From contig OZ257146.1 of assembly GCA_965279255.1 (NCBI GenBank), positions 124,001 through 188,000 of the forward strand: DNA of 64,000 bases. The letters run 5' to 3'. Within the stretch, counting starts at the first letter, position 1, and each line of letters begins with the position of its first letter. The notes below the pieces were generated by a model that was given only the letters and a program-made list of their open reading frames with translations, had not been told where the DNA came from and made no database searches. A program made the translations under genes and the position numbers. Below are positions 36,736 to 44,757 of this stretch, piece by piece. The stretch comes from CAMFLJ01 sp965279255 (GTDB lineage Bacteria > Actinomycetota > Acidimicrobiia > Acidimicrobiales > Acidimicrobilacustridaceae).

Positions 36736-37356
36736 TCAGCCGAGGGGGGAGCCGAAGATGACGTCGACGCACTCGTCGAGGCGTCGGCGCACTTCGCTCA
36801 TCGGGTAGGCCCCGAACGACCAGCCCCGCAGCAGGTTGAACACCGACGCCCACACGAGGGTCTCGATGGGCTCGATCCAGCGCTCGTCGACACCCTCGAG
36901 GGCGTCGCGCACGACCGAGCTCGTCGTGCCGGTGAAGGTCTCGAGCCGCGCCGCCACCACCGGGTCGTCGGAGGACTGCAGCGCGATCAACAGCCCGAAG
37001 AAGCGGGGACTGCGCTCGAAGCCCTTGAGGGCCACGCCGAGGGTGCGGCGCAGCCGGACCACGGGGTCGGACTCGGCCGACCGGATCGAGCGCTCGTAGC
37101 TCTGCTCGAAGGTCTGCACCCAGCGGATCAGCGCCGTGGCGAACAGCTGCTCCTTCGACGGGAAGTAGCGGTAGAGCGTGCCCAACGCGACCCCGGCCCG
37201 GTCGGCCACGAGGCGCATGTGGATCTTGTCGTAGTCGTCGGTGGCCAGCAGCTCGACGGCGGTCTCGACGATGCGGTCGCGTCGGGCACGCTGCGACGCC
37301 GGGAGGTCGTCGACCGCGGGGGCCTCTCGTCGGGCGTCGGGGGTCGGGCGGGCCAT
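36736..37356 (-). CDS. TetR family regulator, KstR-like
   Basis: 206 aa. Residues 20-66 are the TetR DNA-binding region (RIVETAVELLATDDYDKIHMRLVADRAGVALGTLYRYFPSKEQL), and YRYFPSK with MRLVADRAGVALGTL closely resembles KstR-type regulators of steroid/cholesterol catabolism. The C-terminal ligand domain ends VIFGSPLG. It is divergent from a SnoaL-like gene with a palindrome between them. The regulated ligand is inferred only from resemblance. Confidence 0.85.
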   Translation of the reverse strand: MARPTPDARREAPAVDDLPASQRARRDRIVETAVELLATDDYDKIHMRLVADRAGVALGTLYRYFPSKEQLFATALIRWVQTFEQSYERSIRSAESDPVVRLRRTLGVALKGFERSPRFFGLLIALQSSDDPVVAARLETFTGTTSSVVRDALEGVDERWIEPIETLVWASVFNLLRGWSFGAYPMSEVRRRLDECVDVIFGSPLG

Positions 37357-37392
37357 GGCCTCACGATCCTGACACCCGCGGGCCGGTCCCCG

Positions 37393-37421
37393 GGGGACTG
37401 TGGCCCCGGGTCCCCTACGGT
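37393..37421 (+). promoter_or_regulatory. Palindrome and minus-10 between regulator and SnoaL-like gene
   Basis: GGGGAC (37393-37398) and GTCCCC (37410-37415) are inverted repeats directly followed by the minus-10 candidate TACGGT (37416-37421). Such a site could be the operator of the divergent TetR regulator. Confidence 0.4.
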
Positions 37422-37466
37422 GTCGGTACGGGCGTGGCCGGGGGGCCGGCCCGAAGGGGGACCGAC

Positions 37467-38009
37467 ATGCCGGTCATCGATCAGCGCAGGACGTGGACCA
37501 AGGTCGAGGAGCGCCTCGCCACCGAGACCGACCCACAGCTGCGGCGCAACCTCGAGCTGCTGCTGCAGCACATGAAGGCCGAGGCGACGCTCGACATGGA
37601 GTCGCTCATGGCCACCGTGTCGGAGGATGCGCTCTACCAGAACTTCGCCCCGACCGGTCAGTACGACCTGGTGGGCAAGGCGGCGGTGCAGAAGTTCTAC
37701 GAGGACTTCGCCGCGTCGGGTGCCCACAAGCTGCACCTCGACATCGACCGGCTCGTGGTCGACCGGCACTGCATCCTCACCGAGGGGGTCATGCGGATGG
37801 CCTACCCGGGGCGCACCCTGCTGGCCACGGGCATCGAGGTCGACGACCCCGACGCGTACTACCTGTTCGAGACCCACATGGCGGTCATCTGGCCCATCGG
37901 GCCCGACGGGCTGTTCATCGGCGAGGACAGCTACACCGGCGCCAACGGCTTCGACGGCATCGCCGACCGCAAGATCCCGCTCTCGGAGATCCTCGAGTAC
38001 CAGCCGTAG
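37467..38009 (+). CDS. SnoaL-like (NTF2-fold) protein
   Basis: 180 aa. It has a helical N-terminal segment, then YQNFAPTGQYDLVGKAAVQKFYEDFAASG and the beta-rich RLVVDRHCILTEGVMRMAYPG typical of the NTF2/SnoaL pocket. ATG 37467 follows GAAGGGGG. Proteins of this kind are isomerases, dehydratases or binding proteins in polyketide or steroid routes; the catalytic residues are not obvious. It is convergent with ilvD with four bp between stops. Confidence 0.75.
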   Translation: MPVIDQRRTWTKVEERLATETDPQLRRNLELLLQHMKAEATLDMESLMATVSEDALYQNFAPTGQYDLVGKAAVQKFYEDFAASGAHKLHLDIDRLVVDRHCILTEGVMRMAYPGRTLLATGIEVDDPDAYYLFETHMAVIWPIGPDGLFIGEDSYTGANGFDGIADRKIPLSEILEYQP

Positions 38010-38013
38010 GTCG

Positions 38014-39870
38014 TCAGGCCCGGCGGAGCTGGGAGAGGTCGCGCACCGCGCCGCGGGCGGCGGAGGTGGTCATCGCCGCGTAGGCCTGCAGCGCCACCGA
38101 GATCGGACGGTCGCGCTCGACCGGCGTGTAGGCGTCGGCGCCCCGCTCGGTCTCCTGCTCGCGGCGGTGGGCCAGCTCCTCGTCGGAGACGTCGAGGTGG
38201 ATGGTGCGGGCGGGGATGTCGATCACGATCGGGTCGCCGTCGCGCACCAGGCCGATGAGCCCGCCCTCGGCCGCCTCGGGCGAGACGTGGCCGATCGAGA
38301 GGCCGGACGTGCCGCCGGAGAAGCGGCCGTCGGTGAGCAGGGCGCAGGCCTTCCCGAGGCCCCGGCTCTTGATGTAGGAGGTCGGGTAGAGCATCTCCTG
38401 CATGCCGGGACCGCCCTTGGGGCCCTCGTAGCGGATGACCACGACGTCGCCTTCGACGACCTCGTCGCCGAGGATCGCGTCGACCGCGGCGTCCTGGCTC
38501 TCGTAGACCTTGGCGGGGCCGGTGAAACGGAAGATGTCCTCGCTGACGCCCGCGGTCTTCACGATGCAGCCGTCGAGGGCGACGTTGCCGTAGAGGACGG
38601 CCAGGCCGCCCTCCTTGGTGTAGGCGTGCTCGACGGAGCGGATGCAGCCTTCCTCGCGGTCGTCGTCGAGCGACGGCCACCGGGTCGCCTGGCTGAACGC
38701 GACCTGGGTCGGGATGCCGGCGGGCCCGGCCAACCAGAAGTGGCGGGCCTCGTCGGTGCACGTGTCGCGGGCGATGTCCCACTGGTCGAGAGCGGCGCCG
38801 AGGGTGGCCGAGTGCACGGTGGGCAGGCTCACGTCGATGAGCCCGGCCCGGTCGAGCTCGCCGAGGATGGCGGGGATGCCGCCGGCCCGGTGGACGTCCT
38901 CGACGTGGTACTTGTCGGTGGCCGGGGCGACCTTGCAGATGTTGGGCACCCGTCGGCTCAGCGAGTCGATGTCGGCCATCGTGAAGTCGATGCCGCCCTC
39001 CTGGGCCGCCGCCAGGATGTGCAGCACGGTGTTGGTGCTGCCGCCCATGGCGATGTCGAGGGCCATGGCGTTGGTGAAGGCGCCCTTGTCGGCGATCGAG
39101 CGGGGGAGGACGGAGTCGTCGTCCTTCTCGTAGTAGCGGCGGGCGATCTCGACGGCGGTGCGGCCGGCCTCGAGGAAGAGGCGCTCACGGTCGGCGTGGG
39201 TGGCGAGGGTGGTGCCGTTGCCGGGGAGCGACAGCCCGAGGGCCTCGGTGAGGCAGTTCATCGAGTTGGCCGTGAACATGCCCGAGCACGAGCCACAGGT
39301 CGGGCAGGCCGAGCGCTCGACGGCCTCGACGTCGGCGTCGCTGACGGCGGCGTCGCCGGCGGTGACCATGGCCGAGATGAGGTCGACCTTGACCTCGTTG
39401 CCGGCGAGGCGGGTCTTGCCGGCCTCCATCGGGCCGCCGGACACGAAGACGGCCGGGATGTTGAGCCGCATGGCGGCCATCAGCATGCCGGGGGTGATCT
39501 TGTCGCAGTTGGAGATGCAGACCAGGGCGTCGGCGCAGTGGGCGTTCACCATGTACTCGACCGAGTCGGCGATGAGGTCACGGCTCGGGAGGCTGTAGAG
39601 CATCCCGCTGTGGCCCATGGCGATGCCGTCGTCGACCGCGATGGTGTTGAACTCCTTGGCCACGCCACCGACGGATTCGATCTCGCGGGCCACCAACTGC
39701 CCCATGTCCTTCAGGTGCACGTGCCCGGGCACGAACTGGGTGAAGGAGTTGGCGATGGCGATGATCGGCTTGTCGAAGTCGCCGTCGGTCATGCCCGTGG
39801 CACGCCACAGGGCCCGGGCTCCGGCCATGTTGCGGCCGTGGGTGGTGGTGCGGGATCGGTACGCCGGCAT
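38014..39870 (-). CDS. ilvD: Dihydroxy-acid dehydratase, E. coli (4Fe-4S) type
   Basis: 618 aa, the same length class as E. coli IlvD. Motifs NSFTQFVPGHVHLKDMG, VCISNCDKITPGM, SACPTCGSCSGMFTANSMNC and GKACALLTDGRFSGGTSGLSIGHVSPEA are nearly those of the E. coli enzyme. The first Cys of the 2Fe-2S class is replaced by His in PGHVH, which is expected for the oxygen-sensitive cluster type. ATG 39870 lies exactly 7 nt after TAGCGT with no ribosome site, so it is probably leaderless. It differs from the 567-aa copy at 6363-8066. Confidence 0.95.
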   Translation of the reverse strand: MPAYRSRTTTHGRNMAGARALWRATGMTDGDFDKPIIAIANSFTQFVPGHVHLKDMGQLVAREIESVGGVAKEFNTIAVDDGIAMGHSGMLYSLPSRDLIADSVEYMVNAHCADALVCISNCDKITPGMLMAAMRLNIPAVFVSGGPMEAGKTRLAGNEVKVDLISAMVTAGDAAVSDADVEAVERSACPTCGSCSGMFTANSMNCLTEALGLSLPGNGTTLATHADRERLFLEAGRTAVEIARRYYEKDDDSVLPRSIADKGAFTNAMALDIAMGGSTNTVLHILAAAQEGGIDFTMADIDSLSRRVPNICKVAPATDKYHVEDVHRAGGIPAILGELDRAGLIDVSLPTVHSATLGAALDQWDIARDTCTDEARHFWLAGPAGIPTQVAFSQATRWPSLDDDREEGCIRSVEHAYTKEGGLAVLYGNVALDGCIVKTAGVSEDIFRFTGPAKVYESQDAAVDAILGDEVVEGDVVVIRYEGPKGGPGMQEMLYPTSYIKSRGLGKACALLTDGRFSGGTSGLSIGHVSPEAAEGGLIGLVRDGDPIVIDIPARTIHLDVSDEELAHRREQETERGADAYTPVERDRPISVALQAYAAMTTSAARGAVRDLSQLRRA

Positions 39871-39877
39871 GGCCTGA

Positions 39878-39883
39878 ACGCTA
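39878..39883 (-). promoter_or_regulatory. Leaderless minus-10 element of ilvD
   Basis: TAGCGT on the minus strand with 7 nt to ATG 39870. Confidence 0.5.
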
Positions 39884-40005
39884 ACGCGGTCGCCGCGGGA
39901 TCCGCCCAGCGGTGTGGAGCCTGGTCTCGTCGGTGTCACCGGCCGTACAGGGAAAACAGGCCAGCGGACCCATTGGCGTGGCGACGAGATTCATGGAGAG
40001 TGAAT

Positions 40006-40030
40006 GCCACACCACGCAACGTGATGTGGC
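40006..40030 (+). promoter_or_regulatory. 25-bp near-perfect palindrome upstream of the pilin gene
   Basis: Pattern GCCACA-N-CACG-CAA-CGTG-N-TGTGGC, ending 42 nt before ATG 40073. Both half-sites match over 10 of 11 positions. It may be an operator for a dimeric regulator or a hairpin in the mRNA leader. Confidence 0.55.
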
Positions 40031-40072
40031 GAATCCGGAGTGACACCGGGTCCGGGAGCAGGGAGAGCTCAG

Positions 40073-40573
40073 ATGGGCGAGCGACGGCAGCGACGGACGG
40101 GCGACCGAGGTGCGGGGCTGGTCGAGTACGCCGTGCTCCTCGGCCTGATCGCCGTCGTGTGCATGGGCAGCCTCGCCGTCCTGGGCGGCCGGGCCGACGC
40201 CAAGCTGAACGGCGCCCGTACCGGCCTCTCGAGCTCCACCACCTCCAGCACGAGCACCACCGTCGACCGTTCCGCAGCCCAGAAGGCCGAGGACGAGAAG
40301 CGGGCCGAGGAGGAGAAGCAGGCCGCGGAGGACGAGAAGAAGGCGGCCGAGGAGAAGAAGGACGCCGAGGCCGAGAAGCGGGCCGAGGCGGAGAAGCGGG
40401 CCGAGCAGGAGAAGAAGGACGCGGAGGCCGAGAAGAAGGACGGCTCCGACGACGGCGACAAGGCCGCCGCGGAGAAGCGGGCGGAGCAGGAGAAGGCCGC
40501 CGAGCAGGAGAAGGCTGCCGAGCAGGAGAAGGCCGCTGAGCTGCAGAAGGCGGCGGAGGCCGAGCGGCCCTAG
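40073..40573 (+). CDS. Flp-type pilin-like protein with long charged tail
   Basis: 166 aa. The N-terminus RGAGLVEYAVLLGLIAVVCMGSLAVLGG (about 15-45) is a Flp/type IVb pilin signature: G-A-x-x-x-E-Y processing site with Glu+5, then a hydrophobic helix. Typical Flp pilins are 50-70 aa; this one adds about 110 residues made almost entirely of Lys, Ala and Glu (KRAEEEKQAAEDEKKAAEEK), a long single helix or coiled coil. GGGAGAG precedes ATG 40073. No prepilin peptidase or tad genes are in the window. Confidence 0.75.
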   Translation: MGERRQRRTGDRGAGLVEYAVLLGLIAVVCMGSLAVLGGRADAKLNGARTGLSSSTTSSTSTTVDRSAAQKAEDEKRAEEEKQAAEDEKKAAEEKKDAEAEKRAEAEKRAEQEKKDAEAEKKDGSDDGDKAAAEKRAEQEKAAEQEKAAEQEKAAELQKAAEAERP

Positions 40574-40682
40574 TCCGTGTGGGGTACGGCGTGAACGAGC
40601 CTGCCGACCCATGGTCAAAGAGTGGTCGAAGCCTCACACTGAGTGACAGGTCATCGTGGTGATGATCTGAGGACGCGATGAA

Positions 40683-40714
40683 CCGCCGGCTGTACATGGT
40701 CGCTTGGCCGGCGG
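40683..40714 (+). promoter_or_regulatory. 8-bp inverted repeat upstream of the second pilin gene
   Basis: CCGCCGGC (40683-40690) and GCCGGCGG (40707-40714) with a 16-nt loop, about 80 nt before ATG 40793. It could be a terminator for the first pilin gene or a leader structure. Confidence 0.4.
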
Positions 40715-40792
40715 GGAGCGAGCAGCGAACCCACCCTCGAGATCCCGGCTGACACCCTCCGGTTCAGCCGCCTACGAGCGGATGGAGACCCC

Positions 40793-41110
40793 ATGCTGCG
40801 TCGAGTGCGACGAGCCACCCACGACATCGGAGCGGCCGCGGTGGAGTACGCCGTGCTGCTGGCCCTCGTCGCCCTCGTGGCGGTCGGAGGCGTGACCTAC
40901 CTGGGTTCGAGTGCGTCGGCCAGCCTCAGCGACTCGCAGTCGAACATCTCCGGCACCACGAGCTCGACCTCGGCCTCGACCTCCACCACGGCCGCCCCCA
41001 CGACGACGACCACGAAGCCGCCGACCACGACCACGACGAAGCCGCCGACCACCACCACGACGAAGCCGCCGACCACCACCACGACGCGCTGCCGCGGGCC
41101 TCGCTGCTAG
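40793..41110 (+). CDS. Flp-type pilin-like protein with Thr/Pro repeat tail
   Basis: 105 aa. Residues 12-40 (IGAAAVEYAVLLALVALVAVGGVTYLG) are the Flp pilin processing site and helix, parallel to the neighbouring pilin gene. The tail is (TTTTTKPP) repeated about three times, like a glycosylated, wall-spanning stalk, and ends CRGPRC with two cysteines. ATG 40793 has GGAG at distance. Probably the product of an ancient pilin duplication with different tails. Confidence 0.75.
   Translation: MLRRVRRATHDIGAAAVEYAVLLALVALVAVGGVTYLGSSASASLSDSQSNISGTTSSTSASTSTTAAPTTTTTKPPTTTTTKPPTTTTTKPPTTTTTRCRGPRC
41003..41086 (+). repeat. 24-bp coding minisatellite (3.5 copies)
   Basis: Three tandem 24-bp units at 41003-41026, 41027-41050 and 41051-41074, then half a unit, each encoding TTTTKPPT. 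Units differ only at third codon positions. Copy number could vary among strains and set the pilin tail length. Confidence 0.75.
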
Positions 41111-41147
41111 GGCGACGGCCCGGGGGAGGTGCGGGCGTCGTTGTCGA

Positions 41148-42455
41148 TCAGCTCGAGGCGCCGCACCACTCGTCGAGGTTGCGGTGCAGGTTGATCACCC
41201 GGCACTCCTCGGCCGACAGGGCCAGGTGCTTCAGGCCGGGCTGATGGAGCCCCCGCTGGGCGGTCTTCATGATGCCGACGTCCTGGTTCATCACGAACCC
41301 GAAGTCGGTGTCGCCGGGGACCTCGGCGGTGAAGGGCTGGCTCCGCGGCGTGCCGGGGGCGACCCGCTTGAACGACATCATCACGAACTGGCACTCGTCC
41401 GGTGTGAGGCCCGGCCGCGACGACAGCACCGAGTACATGTCGGGCATCACCAGCAGCGTGGCGTTCGGGAAGAGGTTGTACTGCGACATGGCGGTGAGCC
41501 GGACGTTGTCGTACATCGAGATGTCGACGCCCTGCTCGGCGAAGTGCGCCACCAGGCCCTGGGCGATGACGTCCTGCACCGTCTGACCCTCGGGGATCTC
41601 CGGCATCGGCGTGCCCGGCTCGACGCCGAGGCGCTGGCCCATGTTGTTCATCCACGTGTCCCACACCGTCTCGCTCGGGACGTTGCGCCCGAGGCGGGGT
41701 GAGGGCACGCCGTAGTTCTGGTACGAGACGCCGTGGCGGTGCCACAGCTTCTGGGGGGCGTCGACGTCGTCGATGTGGCCCAACATCTCCCGGTGGATTC
41801 CCTGGATGTGGTACGTCTCGGAGAAGCCCTCGGCGACGACCTTCCAGTTGGCCGGCATCGGTGAGATCACCTGCGCCTGGCACCGGTAGTCGTCCATCGG
41901 CGCCCACGAGAGGTCGTCCGGAATACCCTCGAGCCACTCGTCGAGGCCCATGGCGTCCATGTCGAGGTTCACGAAGACGATGCGGCCGAACGTGCCCACC
42001 TGGGCCGGCAGCAGCGCGAACTCGTCGTTGTCGATCTTGCCGAAGCCCTTGCGGTTGGGCACCTGGCTGAGGCGGCCCTCGGTGGTCCACGCCCACCGGT
42101 GGTACGGGCAGCGCAGCTCCGACAGGCCCGAGCCGGTGCCCTCGCAGATGGCGTTGCCGCGGTGGCGACAGGCGTTCTGGAACGCCCGGAGCTCGCCGTC
42201 GTCGCCGTGGACGATGAGGATCGACAGCCAACCGCAGCGGTACTCGTAGAAGTCGCCGGGCTCGGCCACGTGGTCGACCGAGCAGGCGATCTGCCACGCG
42301 TGGGGCCACACCTTCTCGGCCTCGATCGCGGCCCACTGCGGCGAGATGTACCGGTCGACCGGCACGAGGGTGGGCCCGCTGCGGTCGAGGCCCGAGGCGG
42401 TGATGGCCAGGCCCTCGATGCTCTCGGTCTCGTTCGGGTCGTCGAGGAGGGTCAT
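41148..42455 (-). CDS. Rieske non-heme iron oxygenase, alpha subunit
   Basis: 435 aa. Rieske 2Fe-2S ligands C96 and H98 (ACRHRG) and C116 and H119 (RCPYHRW) are spaced normally. The mononuclear iron site is in EGFSETYHIQGIHREMLGH. The substrate-binding domain follows. It needs separate ferredoxin and reductase, which are not in the window. ATG 42455 overlaps the stop of the upstream deacylase (ATGA), so the oxygenase and deacylase are co-translated. Substrate unknown. Confidence 0.92.
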   Translation of the reverse strand: MTLLDDPNETESIEGLAITASGLDRSGPTLVPVDRYISPQWAAIEAEKVWPHAWQIACSVDHVAEPGDFYEYRCGWLSILIVHGDDGELRAFQNACRHRGNAICEGTGSGLSELRCPYHRWAWTTEGRLSQVPNRKGFGKIDNDEFALLPAQVGTFGRIVFVNLDMDAMGLDEWLEGIPDDLSWAPMDDYRCQAQVISPMPANWKVVAEGFSETYHIQGIHREMLGHIDDVDAPQKLWHRHGVSYQNYGVPSPRLGRNVPSETVWDTWMNNMGQRLGVEPGTPMPEIPEGQTVQDVIAQGLVAHFAEQGVDISMYDNVRLTAMSQYNLFPNATLLVMPDMYSVLSSRPGLTPDECQFVMMSFKRVAPGTPRSQPFTAEVPGDTDFGFVMNQDVGIMKTAQRGLHQPGLKHLALSAEECRVINLHRNLDEWCGASS

Positions 42456-44185
42456 CGGATCCCCTTTCCGTTGCTGGCGCCGGAGCGGACGAGCCCGCCG
42501 GGACGGGCGCCGGTGTCGGTGTCGTTGCGGCGGGTCATGGTGCCCGCCACGAAGGTGGCCACGTAGCCCTCGGCCTCCTGCACGAGGCGCTTGGCGCCTC
42601 CGGGCAGGTCGTGCCGGAACTCCGGGGCGTGGAGCGTGAGGCGATCGAGGTCGATCACGTTGAGGTCGGCCCGCAGGCCGGGAGCGATGACGCCCCGGTC
42701 GGAGAAGCCGTAGAGGTCGGCGTTGCTCTTGGTCATCTTGTGCACGACCGTCTCGATCGGGAGCTTCGGCCCCCGGGAGCGGTCACGGGCCCAGTGGGTG
42801 AGCATGTAGGTCGGCGTGCTGGCGTCGCAGATCACGCTCACGTGGGCCCCGCCGTCGCCCACGCCCAGCACGGTGGCCGGGTGCAGGAGCATCTCGCGGA
42901 TGGGGTCCATGATCAGGTCGCTGTAGCCGACCAGCGGGCGCATCAGCAGCTCGTGGCCCTCACGGCGCAGGAGCATGTCGTAGAGCAGGTCGTAGGGCGC
43001 CCGGCCGAGGCGGGCGGCCTCGGCGGCGATCGAGGCCTCGGGGGCCGGCTCGTAGTCGGGCGGGTCGCCGAGCTCGAAGATGCGGTCGAGGCCCATGCCG
43101 ATGTACGACGGCAGCGGCACCAGGTCGTCCTCGGCGAGGATGGCGGATCGCACCGACGGCTTGCGCAGCTCGGCCACCCGCTCCTCGAGGGGCAGGTCCT
43201 TGAGCGCCAGGTAGGTCGGGCGGGTGACGAAGGGGTTGAACCCCTGGAGGCCGAGCAGCATGCCGATCGGGCGGCCGGTGATCTGCGGGTGCAGCGGGAT
43301 GCCCTCGGCGTAGGCGTCGGTGGCGACCTCGAGCAGTCGCTCCCAGTCGCGTGGGGCGACGTCGTGCTGGAGGAAGCCGTAGGTGATGGGGCGGCCGGTC
43401 TCGGCGGCGAGGCGGCGCATCCACGCCACCTCCTTGTCGGGGGCCGAGAGGTCCTCGCCCTGGATGCCGGCGGGGGCCAGCTCGAACACGCCGCGCCCGG
43501 CCTCGGCCAGCGCCCGGCCGAGCATGAACAGCTCGTCCTCGGCGGCGAAGGTGCCAGGGACGGGCTCGCCGTCGACGGCCTTGTGCAGGATCGTGCGGGA
43601 GGTCGACACGCCCACGGCGCCGGCGTCGATGGCCTCGCGGACGATGGCCGACATGGCCTTCAGGTCGGCCGCGTCGGCGGGCTCGTTGCGGGCGCCGCGC
43701 TCACCCATCACGTAGGCCCGGATGGCGCTGTGCGGCGCGAGGGCGGCCACGTCGAGGGCCTTGGGCTCCGAGCCGATGGCGTCGAGGTACTCGGGGAAGG
43801 TCTCCCATCCCCACTTGATGCCCTCGTGCAGGGCGGTGCCGGGGATGTCCTCGACGCCCTCCATGAGCTGCACCAGCCACTCGCGCTTCTCGGGGGCCAC
43901 GGGGGCGAAGCCGACGCCGCAGTTGCCGAGCACGAGGGTGGTGACCCCGTGCCAACTGGTGGGGGAGAGGGTGTCGTCCCAGGTGACCTGGCCGTCGTAG
44001 TGGGTGTGGATGTCGACGAAGCCGGGTGTGACCACCAGGCCGGTGGCGTCGAGCTCCTCGGCGCCCGTGGAGTCGACCGTGCCGACCTCCACGATCACGC
44101 CGCCGGACACGGCGACGTCGGCCACGACGGGTGCCCCGCCGGTGCCGTCGACCACGGTTCCCCCGCGGATCACGAGCTCGTGCAT
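42452..44185 (-). CDS. N-acyl-D-amino-acid deacylase family amidohydrolase
   Basis: 577 aa. Metal-binding GFVDIHTHYDGQVTWD, the loop HGVTTLVLGNCGVGFAP, and the late GVGDGGAHVSVI mark the D-aminoacylase branch. ATG 44185 has GGGGGAAG. It is coupled to a Rieske oxygenase by an ATGA overlap, a pairing that hints at an N-substituted or cyclic amide being hydrolysed along the same pathway. It shares motifs and length with the gene at 3689-5413. Confidence 0.88.
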   Translation of the reverse strand: MHELVIRGGTVVDGTGGAPVVADVAVSGGVIVEVGTVDSTGAEELDATGLVVTPGFVDIHTHYDGQVTWDDTLSPTSWHGVTTLVLGNCGVGFAPVAPEKREWLVQLMEGVEDIPGTALHEGIKWGWETFPEYLDAIGSEPKALDVAALAPHSAIRAYVMGERGARNEPADAADLKAMSAIVREAIDAGAVGVSTSRTILHKAVDGEPVPGTFAAEDELFMLGRALAEAGRGVFELAPAGIQGEDLSAPDKEVAWMRRLAAETGRPITYGFLQHDVAPRDWERLLEVATDAYAEGIPLHPQITGRPIGMLLGLQGFNPFVTRPTYLALKDLPLEERVAELRKPSVRSAILAEDDLVPLPSYIGMGLDRIFELGDPPDYEPAPEASIAAEAARLGRAPYDLLYDMLLRREGHELLMRPLVGYSDLIMDPIREMLLHPATVLGVGDGGAHVSVICDASTPTYMLTHWARDRSRGPKLPIETVVHKMTKSNADLYGFSDRGVIAPGLRADLNVIDLDRLTLHAPEFRHDLPGGAKRLVQEAEGYVATFVAGTMTRRNDTDTGARPGGLVRSGASNGKGIR

Positions 44186-44230
44186 CGTCTTCCCCCTGGT
44201 GCGCGTGGCGTGGGCCGCGGCAGCCCGCCC

Positions 44231-44236
44231 ACGGTA
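44231..44236 (-). promoter_or_regulatory. Minus-10 candidate of the deacylase-Rieske operon
   Basis: TACCGT on the minus strand. The predicted transcription start is near 44223, leaving a leader of about 38 nt containing GGGGGAAG. Confidence 0.35.
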
Positions 44237-44394
44237 CCCGCGCGGGGGTCGGGAGACCGAGCCGCACCCTGTCCCGCGCCCGGGCCCCGTCGGGCCGGGG
44301 AGAAATCTCCGCGGTTCGCGTAAGAGGTCGGCGGGTGGCCGGTCAGGAGGGGGGACGGGCCGGAACCGCCGGCCTTCACCCAAGGAGAACCCCG

Positions 44395-44721
44395 ATGACC
44401 GACATCCGCACCCGCACCCTCCGCATCCTCCTCGCCGGCGCCATGAGCCTCGGCGTGCTGGGCACCGCCACGGCCGCCCACGCCCTCACCCCTCCCGCTC
44501 CCCACCAGGGCGGCGTGGAGATCGCCCAGCCGGGCCCCGACGATCCGACCCCTCCGGCCGGCCCCGACGACCTCACCTCCCCCGAGCCGGAGTGCAACCC
44601 GATCCTCGCCAGCTGCGACCTCGCGCCGAACCCGACCGTCCCCGACGACGGGGGCTCCGACGGCTCCGACGGCTCCGACGTCGACGACGCGGTCGTCGCC
44701 CACCCCACCTTCACCGGCTGA
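44395..44721 (+). CDS. Small secreted acidic protein
   Basis: 108 aa. A signal peptide covers about 1-31 (RTRTLRILLAGAMSLGVLG, AHA-LT cleavage). The mature chain is Pro/Asp-rich with two cysteines (ECNPILASCDL) and a GSDGSDGSD run. AAGGAGAA precedes ATG 44395. It lies 36 nt before an L,D-transpeptidase gene, so it may belong to the cell envelope. No family recognised. Confidence 0.65.
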   Translation: MTDIRTRTLRILLAGAMSLGVLGTATAAHALTPPAPHQGGVEIAQPGPDDPTPPAGPDDLTSPEPECNPILASCDLAPNPTVPDDGGSDGSDGSDVDDAVVAHPTFTG

Positions 44722-44757
44722 TCCCGCACCGGCACCGACCCCACCCAGGAGGATGTG

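Noticed and set aside
37627..40539. 970-codon plus-strand open frame
   Set aside because: It is antisense to ilvD and crosses several true genes; composition is that of a frame shadow.
40574..40792. Possible c-di-GMP riboswitch before the second pilin gene
   Set aside because: Looked for conserved GEMM features such as GGACGCAAAGCC and the tetraloop receptor; only loose resemblance was found.
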